Source: Anaerotruncus rubiinfantis (GTDB taxonomy: Bacteria; Bacillota; Clostridia; Oscillospirales; Ruminococcaceae). From it: a DNA stretch of 64,000 bases. Made by a program: the position numbers and the translations under genes. The DNA is taken from NCBI RefSeq assembly GCF_900078395.1, contig NZ_FKLA01000008.1, positions 186,001 to 250,000 of the forward strand. The letters run 5' to 3'. This document shows, piece after piece, positions 17,782 to 26,221 of the stretch; position 1 is the first letter of the stretch, and each line of letters begins with the position of its first letter. The notes beneath the pieces are model-generated. The model saw nothing but the letters and a program-made list of their open reading frames with translations, ran no database searches and had not been told where the DNA came from.

Positions 17782-18588
17782 ATGGACATAGACCACTGCA
17801 AAACATTTACCGGCCTAGGCAATTACCTCAAGGAGCAAGCTGCCCGGACTGATTTGAAGCAGGCTGAATGTAAACAGCTATATGGCACACTGGAGGAGCG
17901 TTGTCAGCACCATTATCTAAACGGTCTTTTGTCTGAGTATAGAAACTGGTACATCTGCGAGGGCGCATCTGCTGTCTATACCTACCTCTATCGCAATTGG
18001 AGCTACCAAAGCAGCCTCAAGGCAAACCGTGGTTATCTGCTGGAGATTGCTGACCATCTTCAGCAGGACTACTTTTGCGCGGATGGCCCGCAAATCACAA
18101 CACAGGAGATCACGCACATTTTATCCATACTGGACAAGTGTTATGACTTTTCCAAAAAGGTGCTGGGCAGTGCGCTTTTGTATCTGTTGTTGCCTAACGA
18201 CGCCCACCGCACCTACGATGCCCTTTGCCGCCCATATGCTACCCCGAACGGACAGTTGACCTGTGACATCATCTTGCCCCATGTCCAGCGAGATACAAAG
18301 ACTAATCCTGGCTCCATACTGCTCCATGAACTGGGTCACCTGCTCAATCTCAAGTTGACTGGCAGTCTGTTGGTGTTGCCTGAGCTATTTGTACAACTGG
18401 ATGGATTGATGCGAACCACCCAAACCACGGATAGCACAGAAGAACTCAGCGAACTATTCGCTCACCTCTTCGCTATGACCATGCTCCGGCATCCGGAGTT
18501 AAAGCAATATGATTCCTATCCGCCACTGCCAGAGGATACACAAGCAGTCTTTACTGCCTATTTTCAAACCTTGCTAGCAAGGTTATAG
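17782..18588 (+). CDS. HELGH zinc metallopeptidase-like protein
   Basis: 268 aa. A zincin HExxH motif, HELGH, occurs at residues 182-186 within ILLHELGHLLNLKLTG; a downstream acidic helix (STEELSELFAHLFAM) offers the third ligand. ImmA/IrrE-type peptidases with this motif accompany mobile elements and relieve phage-like repressors, but overall resemblance to ImmA is not clear and no matching repressor gene is seen nearby. It lies 79 bp after integrase 1 on the same strand, with GGAAGGAAGG before the ATG. Confidence 0.6.
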   Translation: MDIDHCKTFTGLGNYLKEQAARTDLKQAECKQLYGTLEERCQHHYLNGLLSEYRNWYICEGASAVYTYLYRNWSYQSSLKANRGYLLEIADHLQQDYFCADGPQITTQEITHILSILDKCYDFSKKVLGSALLYLLLPNDAHRTYDALCRPYATPNGQLTCDIILPHVQRDTKTNPGSILLHELGHLLNLKLTGSLLVLPELFVQLDGLMRTTQTTDSTEELSELFAHLFAMTMLRHPELKQYDSYPPLPEDTQAVFTAYFQTLLARL

Positions 18589-18665
18589 CTACGCAGGACA
18601 CCGTTCATTGGGACATTCCCTATAAGCGGTGCTTTTTTATTCCATCACATCCAAAGGAGGACGAT

Positions 18666-18857
18666 ATGAACCCGATAAATCAACAACAGGATAAGAAATT
18701 TTTAACCGCTACCGAGGTTGCGGCGATACTCCATATATCAAGAAGCTCAGCTTATCGCATCATACAGCGATTAAACAGCGAACTCAAGGCCCAGGGTAAA
18801 ATCACGATTGCCGGTAAAATTTCTTCTCGATACTTTTTTGAAAATGTTTATCTATGA
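18666..18857 (+). CDS. Small HTH protein, excisionase-like
   Basis: 63 aa. The sequence FLTATEVAAILHISRSSAYR, continuing IIQRLNSELKAQG, is a MerR/excisionase-type winged HTH. Small proteins of this kind beside integrases act as recombination directionality factors. It follows a strong AAAGGAGGACGAT ribosome-binding site and precedes integrase 2 by 67 bp, so it is probably the xis partner of that integrase. A weak CACCG/CGGTG hairpin with a T-run precedes the gene. Confidence 0.75.
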   Translation: MNPINQQQDKKFLTATEVAAILHISRSSAYRIIQRLNSELKAQGKITIAGKISSRYFFENVYL

Positions 18858-18924
18858 TCCGTGATTCTATACGCCCAAACGGAATCATGCTAAAATAAAG
18901 CTGTGGTAGCGGAAGGAGGTGCAA

Positions 18925-19983
18925 ATGCCTACCTACAAAGACGCAAAAACCGGATTGTGGTATTGCAAATTTGTTTTTACTGATTGGAGGGGCAAGAAGA
19001 CACAGAAAAAGAAGATGGGCTTTAAGCTGCAAAAAGAGGCGAAAGCCTATGAAACGGAGTTTTTAAGCAAGGCACACGCTTCTTGTGATATGCTCTTTTC
19101 CTCTCTTGTAGAACTCTATATGGAGGACTGTAAGCCGCGCCTAAAGCCTACGACCTATGCAAACAAACAATTTCTCATAGGCGCCCATGTGCTGCCCTAC
19201 TTCGGGAATATGCCAATCAATAAAATCTCCGCAACTACAATTCGGCAATGGCAAACGACACTGATTTCGCATCCCGCTGGCTATAGCGAAACATATCTCA
19301 AGACTGTACATAATCAGGTATCTGCGATCTTCAACTTTGCCTGTAAATATTACAGGCTCCCGGAAAACCCAGCCCGGATTTGTGGCTCTATGGGAAAGAA
19401 GAATGCGGACTGTATGTTGTTCTGGACGGTGGATGAGTTTAAGCGTTTCATTGCAGCTGTCAGCGATAAGATCGTTTCCATGACCATTTTCAATCTGCTC
19501 TTCTGGTCGGGGATGCGTTCTGGAGAAATGCTGGCATTAACCCTAAACGACTTCGACTTTGATACGAACACAGTGTCGATCAGCAAAAACTACGCACGGC
19601 TCGACAACGAGGATCTGATCCTTGAGCCGAAAACACCAAAAAGCAAACGGAAAGTTACCTTGCCGCCCTTTGTCTGCGACCTCATAAAGTCTTATGTTGA
19701 AAAACTTGTGGATTACGAGCCAAACGAACGGTTATTCACTGTGACAAAGCACTATCTCAAGCACGAGATGGACAGAGGCTGTAAGACGGGCGATGTCAAG
19801 GTTATCAGAATTCATGACCTCCGCCATAGCCATGCGAGCTTGCTGATCGAGATGGGGTTCTCCCCGCTGCTGATCAGTGAGCGGCTGGGGCATGAAGATA
19901 TAAAAACAACTTTGCAGACCTACTCCCACCTCTACCCGAATAAGCAGGACGAGGTGGCTGAAAGGCTTCAAAGTTTCTTTTAA
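18925..19983 (+). CDS. Tyrosine recombinase/integrase 2, adjacent to guaA
   Basis: 352 aa. The AP2-like arm-binding N-terminus (MPTYKDAKTGLWYCKFVF, then KKTQKKKMGFKLQKEA), a core-binding domain and catalytic residues R198 (SGMRSGE), H297 and R300 (IHDLRHSHAS), H323 (LGHEDI) and Y333 (TYSHLY) are all present. The ATG at 18925 follows GGAAGGAGG at 5-6 bp; an upstream in-frame GTG overlaps that site. The gene ends 87 bp from the guaA stop, with arm-type sites between, and is the best candidate for the enzyme that placed the island in guaA. Confidence 0.92.
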   Translation: MPTYKDAKTGLWYCKFVFTDWRGKKTQKKKMGFKLQKEAKAYETEFLSKAHASCDMLFSSLVELYMEDCKPRLKPTTYANKQFLIGAHVLPYFGNMPINKISATTIRQWQTTLISHPAGYSETYLKTVHNQVSAIFNFACKYYRLPENPARICGSMGKKNADCMLFWTVDEFKRFIAAVSDKIVSMTIFNLLFWSGMRSGEMLALTLNDFDFDTNTVSISKNYARLDNEDLILEPKTPKSKRKVTLPPFVCDLIKSYVEKLVDYEPNERLFTVTKHYLKHEMDRGCKTGDVKVIRIHDLRHSHASLLIEMGFSPLLISERLGHEDIKTTLQTYSHLYPNKQDEVAERLQSFF

Positions 19984-19992
19984 CCCCATTTC

Positions 19993-20009
19993 ATGTACCG
20001 TTTGTGTAC
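19993..20009. other. Candidate integrase arm-type sites, right end
   Basis: ATGTAC (19993-19998) and GTGTAC (20004-20009), 11 bp apart in the same orientation, matching the pair at 8665-8681. Confidence 0.45.
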
Positions 20010-20018
20010 TTGAAGGGG

Positions 20019-20060
20019 AAAGAGAAAGCCGCAAACCCTGATGAATACAGGGTTTGCGGC
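20019..20060 (-). terminator. Terminator of guaA, carried by the element
   Basis: Perfect 13-bp stem (20028-20040 and 20048-20060; GCCGCAAACCCTG) with a T-rich tract on the minus strand (TTTCTCTTT). It lies on the element side of the att core, so the island supplies guaA with its terminator. Confidence 0.8.
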
Positions 20061-20070
20061 GGTGGTTACG

Positions 20071-20082
20071 TTATTCCCACTC
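20071..20082. other. Candidate attR core in the guaA 3' end
   Basis: TTATTCCCACTC covers the guaA stop codon and the EWE codons (GAGTGGGAATAA on the coding strand). Confidence 0.55.
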
Positions 20083-21603
20083 AATCGTTGCGGGTGGTTT
20101 TGAGGTGATGTCGTAGACAATACGGTTGATATTGCGCACCTCGTTTACAATCCTTCGGCTTATGATATCGAGCGTCTCGTACGGGATTCGCGCCCAATCG
20201 GCGGTCATGAAGTCAGTGGTAGTCACGCCGCGCAGTGCAAGGGTATAATCGTAAGTACGGCCGTCGCCCATGACGCCGACCGAACGCATGGAAGTGAGTA
20301 CGGCAAAATACTGATGGATATCGCGGTCGAGCCCCGCCTTGGCGATCTCCTCGCGGAAGATAAAATCGGCATCACGCAGGATATCAAGCTTTTCCTTGGT
20401 GATTTCGCCGATCACGCGGATTGCAAGCCCTGGGCCGGGGAACGGCTGGCGATTGACCAGATAATCCGGTAAGCCCAGTTCACGGCCGAGCGCGCGGGTT
20501 TCATCCTTGAAGAGCAGACGAAGCGGCTCGATGATTTCCTTGAAATCGACATAGTCGGGAAGTCCGCCCACATTGTGATGGCTTTTGATAACGGCGGCGT
20601 CGCCCGCACCGGATTCGATCACATCCGGATAGATGGTTCCCTGTGCGAGGAAATCCACCTTGCCAATCTTTTTTGCTTCCTCTTCAAAGACACGGATGAA
20701 TTCCTCACCAATAATTTTTCGTTTGCTTTCTGGTTCCGAAACGCCCGCGAGTTTGGCGAGAAAACGTTCCTCCGCATTTACGCGCACAAAATTGATATTT
20801 CGCCCAGAGAACGCGGTTTCCACCTCGTCGCCTTCATTTTTGCGCATCAGGCCGTGATCAACAAAGATACAGGTGAGCTGATTTCCGATCGCCTGCGAAA
20901 GCAGCGCAGCACAGACAGAACTGTCCACACCGCCGGAGAGGGCGAGAAGAACCTTGCCGTCCCCAATTTTGTCACGCAGGGAAACGATCGTCTGACGGGC
21001 GTAATCACCCATCGTCCAGTCGCCTTTGGCCCCGCATACTTCAAGCAGGAAATTGCGAAGCATGGCAATGCCGTTTTCGGTGTGGAGCACCTCCGGATGA
21101 AACTGCAGCCCGTAGAGCTTCTTCTCAGGATTTTGCATTGCTGCGGTGGGGCAGGCATCGGTGTGCGCCGTCGCGGTGAAGCCCTCCGGAAGCTTATCAA
21201 TATAATCGGTGTGGCTCATCCAGGAAATCCCACGCTCGGGCAAATCTTTAAAGAGAATGCACCCGGTATCATAGTATGTATCTGTTTTACCATATTCGCG
21301 GGAATCGGGGCTGGTAACATGTCCGCCGAGCGCATAGGCCATCGTTTGGATGCCGTAACAGATGCCAAGCACCGGGATGCCGAGCGAAAAGATCGCGGGA
21401 TCCACGTGCGGCGCGTCCGGCAGATAAACGCTGTTCGGGCCGCCTGTGAAGATGATGCCGATCGGATTTTTTGCCGCAATTTCAGCAAGCGGGGTTTTAT
21501 ACGGCAGTACCTCGCAATAGACCGCGCATTCGCGCACCCGGCGTGCGATCAACTGGTTATACTGGCCGCCGAAATCCAATACCACAACCGTTTGATGACT
21601 CAT
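20071..21603 (-). CDS. guaA: GMP synthase (glutamine-hydrolysing)
   Basis: 510 aa, the normal length. GuaA converts XMP to GMP using glutamine and ATP in the cytoplasm. The class I amidotransferase triad is C82 (GICYGIQ), H169 and E171 (FHPEV); the ATP-pyrophosphatase P-loop SGGVDSS is at 223-229; the C-terminal dimerisation domain ends in PPATIEWE. The ribosome-binding site AAAAGGA precedes the ATG. The 3' end is the insertion site of the island, and the coding sequence remains complete. No purine riboswitch could be recognised in the short leader. Confidence 0.97.
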   Translation of the reverse strand: MSHQTVVVLDFGGQYNQLIARRVRECAVYCEVLPYKTPLAEIAAKNPIGIIFTGGPNSVYLPDAPHVDPAIFSLGIPVLGICYGIQTMAYALGGHVTSPDSREYGKTDTYYDTGCILFKDLPERGISWMSHTDYIDKLPEGFTATAHTDACPTAAMQNPEKKLYGLQFHPEVLHTENGIAMLRNFLLEVCGAKGDWTMGDYARQTIVSLRDKIGDGKVLLALSGGVDSSVCAALLSQAIGNQLTCIFVDHGLMRKNEGDEVETAFSGRNINFVRVNAEERFLAKLAGVSEPESKRKIIGEEFIRVFEEEAKKIGKVDFLAQGTIYPDVIESGAGDAAVIKSHHNVGGLPDYVDFKEIIEPLRLLFKDETRALGRELGLPDYLVNRQPFPGPGLAIRVIGEITKEKLDILRDADFIFREEIAKAGLDRDIHQYFAVLTSMRSVGVMGDGRTYDYTLALRGVTTTDFMTADWARIPYETLDIISRRIVNEVRNINRIVYDITSKPPATIEWE

Positions 21604-21744
21604 TTTATCAGATCATTCCTTTTAAAAAATTACATAACGAACCTTTTATATTCTGCCATAAAAGCGCACAAAATACAAGCGTAGGTTTTTGTTTTGAACG
21701 AGGTCTGTCGGGTTGCACAAAATTTGATCGATCAGAAACCGGCT

Positions 21745-22368
21745 CTATTCCAAAATCGCCGCGATCCGCGCGGGTGCGCCGTCCGCGCCGGCAAATAAGA
21801 GCGGCGCCGCGCAGAGCGAAAAGGGCTTTCCTGTGATCTGGCCAAAATCTGCGAGGTTTTCAAGCAGCAGGGTATTTTGTCCGAGCAGCGTTCGGTGTGC
21901 GAAAAGACCGGCCGAATCCACCGGGTCGGGCGAAAGAGTATCGAACCCGACGCCTTTGCAGCGCCGCGCAGCGAGCCGGATGGCGAGCGCACGGGAGAAG
22001 GTAGGAAATCCGGACAGGTAATCCGGCGTTTCCCAATAGCGGGACCAGCCGGTATAAAAAAGCAAAAAATCCGCCGCGGGAACGCCGTCAAGCGCATCCG
22101 GTCCGATTTCACCGGCATGGCCGGAGCAGTCGATTGCCCAGCCGGAGCCGGAAAAAGACGAGACCGCGTACTGATCGAGCGTTTTCCCCTCTGAGAACAG
22201 ATGCGCGGGAGAATCGATGTGGGTGCCGGTATGCGAACCGAATGAAAGCCCGGTTACCCGGCAGCCATCCGCCTCGATGGTACACAGCGGTGTGAGGACG
22301 GGGACGGGATCGCCGGGAAAGACCGGGATAGAAGAAGAAATCGGATGGGTCAGGTCAACCATTTGCAT
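21745..22368 (-). CDS. Cyclase family protein (kynurenine formamidase-like metal hydrolase)
   Basis: 207 aa. The metal-binding signature HTGTHIDSPAH (H46, H50, D52, H56) defines the family, whose members include arylformamidase and polyketide cyclases. The N-terminus VDLTHPISSSIPVFPGD is the typical opening of this family. The ATG at 22368 follows GGGAGG; an earlier in-frame ATG reads through that site. No tryptophan-pathway gene is nearby, so the substrate is open. Confidence 0.88.
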   Translation of the reverse strand: MQMVDLTHPISSSIPVFPGDPVPVLTPLCTIEADGCRVTGLSFGSHTGTHIDSPAHLFSEGKTLDQYAVSSFSGSGWAIDCSGHAGEIGPDALDGVPAADFLLFYTGWSRYWETPDYLSGFPTFSRALAIRLAARRCKGVGFDTLSPDPVDSAGLFAHRTLLGQNTLLLENLADFGQITGKPFSLCAAPLLFAGADGAPARIAAILE

Positions 22369-22459
22369 GATACCGCCTCCCTGGGCCAATAATAAGCATA
22401 TATAAATTTAGTATAACACGCCGGATGGCGGGATACAAACCGGAAAGGGGAAACCGAAG

Positions 22460-22831
22460 ATGCTGCAGCGCACATTTGTGGTTTTTTTGGCTGTCCTGAT
22501 GTTATTGTTCTGCGCGGTGCGGGTCACGGCACAGGAGAGCATGACCCTGCCGCCCGGCGGGCCGCGCCGGGTACCGATGCCGCTTCTTGAAGAGACGCTG
22601 GGGAATCAGTTCCAATGGATGGCAGTGACCCTGCCGCCGGAGGAATCGAAAGGCGTCCTGTTCCTAGATGGGCAGCGGCTGGAGCCCTACCGGATGATTT
22701 CCCGGGAGGAAGCGGGGAGACTGATGTTTTTCGCGGCGCCGGGCGTGCCAGTGACCATCGGGGTGGCGGCCGTTCCGGAACCACCCCGGGAAGAGATCCT
22801 GCGCATCCGCTGTATAAATCGGATTTTGTGA
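22460..22831 (+). CDS. Small secreted protein of unknown function
   Basis: 123 aa with a clear N-terminal signal peptide (RTFVVFLAVLMLLFCAV, likely cleavage near VTAQ-E). The mature part is proline-rich with no recognised domain. GGAAAGGGG precedes the ATG. It lies alone between the divergent cyclase gene and a DUF378 gene 49 bp downstream on the same strand. Confidence 0.55.
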   Translation: MLQRTFVVFLAVLMLLFCAVRVTAQESMTLPPGGPRRVPMPLLEETLGNQFQWMAVTLPPEESKGVLFLDGQRLEPYRMISREEAGRLMFFAAPGVPVTIGVAAVPEPPREEILRIRCINRIL

Positions 22832-22880
22832 CACATACTAGAACCGACCGGTTCGTATGAACCCAAGGAGGTAAATCATT

Positions 22881-23087
22881 ATGATTGATAAAATCGCATT
22901 GCTTTTAACTGTCATCGGTGGCCTTAACTGGGGGCTGATCGGGATTTTCCAGATTGACGCCGTAGCCTGGCTGTTCGGCGGGCAGGGGAGTATCTTCAGC
23001 CGCATCATCTACACGGTGGTGGCCATTGCCGCCATCTGGTGCATTTCGCTCCTGTTCCGGCCCGACCCTTACGAAGCCCATAAATAA
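22881..23087 (+). CDS. DUF378 family membrane protein
   Basis: 68 aa with two hydrophobic segments. The sequence IALLLTVIGGLNWGLIGIF, then a glycine-rich turn and SRIIYTVVAIAAIWCISLL, is the diagnostic DUF378 (YuzA-type) pattern. Function unknown. AAGGAGG lies 9 bp before the ATG. It shares a bidirectional terminator with the convergent sortase gene. Confidence 0.9.
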   Translation: MIDKIALLLTVIGGLNWGLIGIFQIDAVAWLFGGQGSIFSRIIYTVVAIAAIWCISLLFRPDPYEAHK

Positions 23088-23090
23088 GAA

Positions 23091-23120
23091 AAAAAGAACC
23101 GCCCGCGGGCGGTTCTTTTT
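23091..23120. terminator. Bidirectional terminator between the DUF378 and sortase genes
   Basis: Thirty-base perfect palindrome: A5, GAACCGCCC and its complement, T5. Confidence 0.9.
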
Positions 23121-23128
23121 ATTTGTGA

Positions 23129-24025
23129 TTATTGAAACTGCGGGCCTTTGGCATCCGCGTTGACCGTGAGCTTCGCGGTGGAATCAACCGACTCGCCCGG
23201 ACGCACCAAACGGCCGACGACAACAAAACGGGCCTGTTTGTAGTTCGCGGTGCCGGCGGCGCCGAACTTGTAGGTGCAGGTGGACATGGTGAAGATTTTG
23301 TCGCTGGCATTGACATCCACATCATAGTCATAGATCGAACGATCCTTCATTTCGGAAATCAGCTTGGTGAAATCGGTGTTGGTCATGTTGGGATGGATGT
23401 AAGCCAGGTTGGTATCGGTGTACATAACCGAAAAGACCTTAAAGGTCATGTTATCTTCGGGGGTGGAGAAGTAGAAAATCGGGTTCTGCTCGGCAAACGA
23501 CTGATCGGAAAATTTGAGCAGCTGGGCAAACATGACCTCGTTCGGGTCATCCTGCGTACCGATCTGCATCGCTCCCATGTTGTGCCCGTAGATGACCGTG
23601 TTTTTCGACAGGGTATTGCGGTCGCCGAACTTGCACTCGTAATCCGCGTAGAAGCAGCCGGGGAAGTAGTCCCGCTTCTGCGTGTCGCGGCGCAGATAGA
23701 ACTCGTTGTCGGTGCCCTGAACGACCTCGTTATTAATGGTGGTGTTCGGGACATTGAGCCAGCCCACGACGTCATTGTTGAGGTTATAAGCCGCGTTCAG
23801 CTTTTCAAGCACTTCTGGAGCGGGGGCTTCGGGTTTCGCGATGGACGAAAGGTCAACGTCGCCGAGCGGGTTTACGAACGGCGGGACCCCGGAGGAGGAG
23901 CTGGGTACGGAGGAGGAATCCTCATCGGACGGTTTTGCGGAACGATCACATGCCGTCATCGCGAACAGCATGACCAGCGCCAGCATCAGCGCAACAAGTC
24001 GGGTAGAAAGATGAAAATGTTTCAT
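23129..24025 (-). CDS. Class B sortase, lipoprotein-like
   Basis: 298 aa. Sortases cleave sorting signals and attach proteins to the cell wall or assemble pili. Class B features are present: H148 in VIYGHNM, C250 in FTMSTCTYKF and R266 in ARFVVVGR. Unusually, the N-terminus ends in the lipobox-like AMTAC (Cys26) followed by a Ser/Pro-rich linker, suggesting a lipid-anchored enzyme on the outer face of the membrane. AAAGGAGCC precedes the ATG. No LPxTG- or NPQTN-type substrate gene is visible next to it. Confidence 0.88.
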   Translation of the reverse strand: MKHFHLSTRLVALMLALVMLFAMTACDRSAKPSDEDSSSVPSSSSGVPPFVNPLGDVDLSSIAKPEAPAPEVLEKLNAAYNLNNDVVGWLNVPNTTINNEVVQGTDNEFYLRRDTQKRDYFPGCFYADYECKFGDRNTLSKNTVIYGHNMGAMQIGTQDDPNEVMFAQLLKFSDQSFAEQNPIFYFSTPEDNMTFKVFSVMYTDTNLAYIHPNMTNTDFTKLISEMKDRSIYDYDVDVNASDKIFTMSTCTYKFGAAGTANYKQARFVVVGRLVRPGESVDSTAKLTVNADAKGPQFQ

Positions 24026-24094
24026 ATACAGGCTCCTTTATGTGTACTGGATTATCTACATCATCCCGCAAAACGGGATATTGCTATACATCTT

Positions 24095-25852
24095 TTATGC
24101 CGGGGAGGAGTTGCTGACCGTGCCGTTGGCCGCGTCCACCTCCACAAAGGTGGAGGATTTGAGAATCTGGGTGGCGTTTTCCGCAAACACAATCACTGGA
24201 ATATCCAGTGTCATGCCGACGATCGCCGCGTGAGAATTCATGCCGCCGCGCTCGGTGATGATGCCGGAAGCCTTCTTGAGGACCGGCAGCAGCGCGTTTG
24301 AGGTGTGCGGGATGACCAGGATGTCGCCGTCGTTGAAGTTGGCGAGCGCCTCTTCTTCGGTATGCGCGACGCAGACCTTGCCGACCGCGGTAAGCTTGTT
24401 GACTCCCTGACCGCTGACAAGGATATTTCCGACTACATGAACCTTGAGCAGGTTGGTGGTGCCGTTGATACCCAGCGGGACGCCCGCGGTGATCACCACA
24501 AGATCGCCGTCCTTGACGAGGCCGGCCTCCTTTGCCTGCTGAACCGCGTGGGCGAGCAAGGCGTCGGTGTTCTCCTGAATCTGCGCTTTGAGCGGCGTGA
24601 CGCCCCAGGAAAGGGCGAGCTGATAATAGGTGGAATCCCGATGGGTACAGGCGATAATCGGAATATCCGGACGGTATTTTGAGATCATCCGCGCGGTCGT
24701 ACCCGAAAAGGTGACCGTGATGATGGCGGTTGCGTTCAGGTCGTAGGCGGTGGTGCAGGTGGCGTGGGAAATGGCGCTCGTGACGTTCGGCACGCTGTCG
24801 CTCTCCCGCATCTGGAACCGCTTGCGGTAATGGATCGACTGCTCGGCGCGTTCGGCGATCTGCGCCATCGTGCGCACCGCCTCGATCGGGTAATCTCCTG
24901 CTGCGGTCTCGCCTGACAGCATGACGGCGCTGGTACCGTCGTAGATCGCGTTAGCCACGTCCGCGGCTTCGGCGCGGGTGGGGCGGGGGTTATGCATCAT
25001 GCTCTCCAGCATCTGGGTGGCGGTGATGACCATTTTGCCCGCCTGATAGCCTTTGCGGATGAGCAGCTTCTGAAAAACCGGCACATCCTCAAATGGGACT
25101 TCGACGCCCATATCGCCGCGGGCGACCATGATGCCGTCCGAAACACGCAGGATTTCATCGATATTCTGGACGCCTTCGGCATTCTCAATCTTCGCAATGA
25201 TGCGGATGGTGTTGTTGCCGTGGCGTTCCAGCAGCTGCCGGACCTCCAGGATATCGGCCGCGCAGCGGGCGAAGGAGGCGGCGATGAAATCAAAGCCGGT
25301 TTCGATCCCGAAGATGATGTCGGCGCGGTCCTTTTCACTGATATACGGCATCGAAAGCCGCACGCCGGGGACGTTGACCCCCTTGCGGTCGGAGATAATG
25401 CCGTCATTGAGCACTTCACAGTGGATCTCGGGCGGGATCACCTCGGTGACCCGCAGCGCGATCGCGCCGTCGTTCAAGAGGATGGTGTCCCCCTGCTTCA
25501 CATCGTCCACCAGCCCGGAAAAGCTGATGGAAGCGCGGTTTTCGTCTCCCTCGCATTCGGCAGCGGTCAGGATGAAGGGCTTGCCTTTCCGAAGATCGGC
25601 CTTGCCGCCTTTAAAAAGGCCGAGCCGGATTTCCGGCCCCTTGGTATCGAGCAGCGTTGCAACCGGGAGGTTCAGCTCCCGGCGCAGGCGGTCGACGCAG
25701 GAAAAGTTTTCCATGTGGGTTTCGTGCGATCCGTGTGAAAAGTTGAAACGCGCCACATTCATACCGGCCCCGATCAGTGCGCGGATTTTGTCCTCGCTGT
25801 TGGAGGCCGGGCCGATGGTGCAGACAATCTTGGTTTTTCTCAAAGGACACAT
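24095..25852 (-). CDS. pyk: Pyruvate kinase with C-terminal PEP-utilising domain
   Basis: 585 aa, the long Bacillus/Clostridium form. The N-terminus KTKIVCTIGPASNSEDKI, the MNVARFNFSHG motif and the active-site helix region (IIAKIENAEGVQNIDEIL; MVARGDMGVEVP) identify pyruvate kinase, which makes ATP and pyruvate from PEP. After about residue 475 there is an extra PEP-utiliser mobile domain with GGMNSHAAIVGMTLDIPVIV, typical of Firmicute enzymes. Its promoter (25937-25965) leaves a leader of roughly 80 nt with no recognised riboswitch. Confidence 0.96.
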   Translation of the reverse strand: MCPLRKTKIVCTIGPASNSEDKIRALIGAGMNVARFNFSHGSHETHMENFSCVDRLRRELNLPVATLLDTKGPEIRLGLFKGGKADLRKGKPFILTAAECEGDENRASISFSGLVDDVKQGDTILLNDGAIALRVTEVIPPEIHCEVLNDGIISDRKGVNVPGVRLSMPYISEKDRADIIFGIETGFDFIAASFARCAADILEVRQLLERHGNNTIRIIAKIENAEGVQNIDEILRVSDGIMVARGDMGVEVPFEDVPVFQKLLIRKGYQAGKMVITATQMLESMMHNPRPTRAEAADVANAIYDGTSAVMLSGETAAGDYPIEAVRTMAQIAERAEQSIHYRKRFQMRESDSVPNVTSAISHATCTTAYDLNATAIITVTFSGTTARMISKYRPDIPIIACTHRDSTYYQLALSWGVTPLKAQIQENTDALLAHAVQQAKEAGLVKDGDLVVITAGVPLGINGTTNLLKVHVVGNILVSGQGVNKLTAVGKVCVAHTEEEALANFNDGDILVIPHTSNALLPVLKKASGIITERGGMNSHAAIVGMTLDIPVIVFAENATQILKSSTFVEVDAANGTVSNSSPA

Positions 25853-25936
25853 ACACCTCTATTCAAATTCTGGGACTGTATGTATGGGGGCCGACAGAAA
25901 TTTCCCCGCTGCAAAAGAAAGGATATTATTATATAA

Positions 25937-25965
25937 TATTAATCCATTGTGGCCGCCAAAGTCAA
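25937..25965 (-). promoter_or_regulatory. Promoter of pyk
   Basis: On the minus strand TTGACT, 17-bp spacer, TTAATA; a TATAAT-like AT block follows. Confidence 0.5.
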
Positions 25966-26125
25966 GGACTCCGGAAGAATTGCAGTCAAATACGGGCGCG
26001 CTGGCACACACCCCCACAATATATCTTTTTCAAGTATAGCATCATTTTTTCGGGTGTCAAATTGATCGGTAAAAAATTCATAAAACCTTTAAAAAGGAAA
26101 ACTGCCCGCCAAAGAATCTTTCTGC

Positions 26126-26154
26126 TTGCAATCTGGAAAAAGATGTGGTATTCT
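26126..26154 (+). promoter_or_regulatory. Promoter of the GntR-ABC operon
   Basis: TTGCAA (26126-26131), 17-bp spacer, TATTCT (26149-26154). Confidence 0.65.
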
Positions 26155-26159
26155 TTAAC

Positions 26160-26180
26160 TGTACCAAGTGAACTAATACA
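26160..26180. promoter_or_regulatory. Candidate operator of the GntR regulator
   Basis: Imperfect palindrome with TGTA and TACA at its ends across 21 bp, just downstream of the -10 box, where a repressor would block transcription. Autoregulation is inferred. The rest of 25966-26125 shows nothing recognisable. Confidence 0.45.
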
Positions 26181-26221
26181 CAAGGAACGATTCAGAAAAG
26201 CATATGAAAAGGGGTGGAACT

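Larger units (their letters stand above)
8553..20082. mobile_element. Integrative defence island inserted at the 3' end of guaA
   Basis: About 11.5 kb. The right end abuts the last codons of guaA, a known integration target for ICEs and genomic islands in many bacteria. A tyrosine recombinase with an arm-binding N-terminus and a small HTH gene lie next to that end. The 12-bp att-like core is repeated at the left limit, and pairs of GTGTAC-type arm sites with 11-bp spacing occur about 100 bp inside the left end and about 60-80 bp inside the right. Cargo: class 2 OLD plus UvrD-like pair, a decayed gene, a Upf1-like helicase-nuclease, a second integrase and a metallopeptidase. No conjugation or replication genes are seen, so it is not self-transmissible on its own. 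Composition drops from GC-rich to AT-rich around 8.06 kb. Confidence 0.7.

Noticed and set aside
20575..21684. 369-aa plus-strand ORF over guaA
   Set aside because: Antisense shadow of a conserved housekeeping gene.
21604..21744. Purine riboswitch upstream of guaA
   Set aside because: The leader is short and lacks the conserved junction sequences and paired loops.
23132..24301. 389-aa plus-strand ORF over the sortase gene
   Set aside because: Shadow frame of the sortase and the end of pyk; both minus-strand genes have full motifs.
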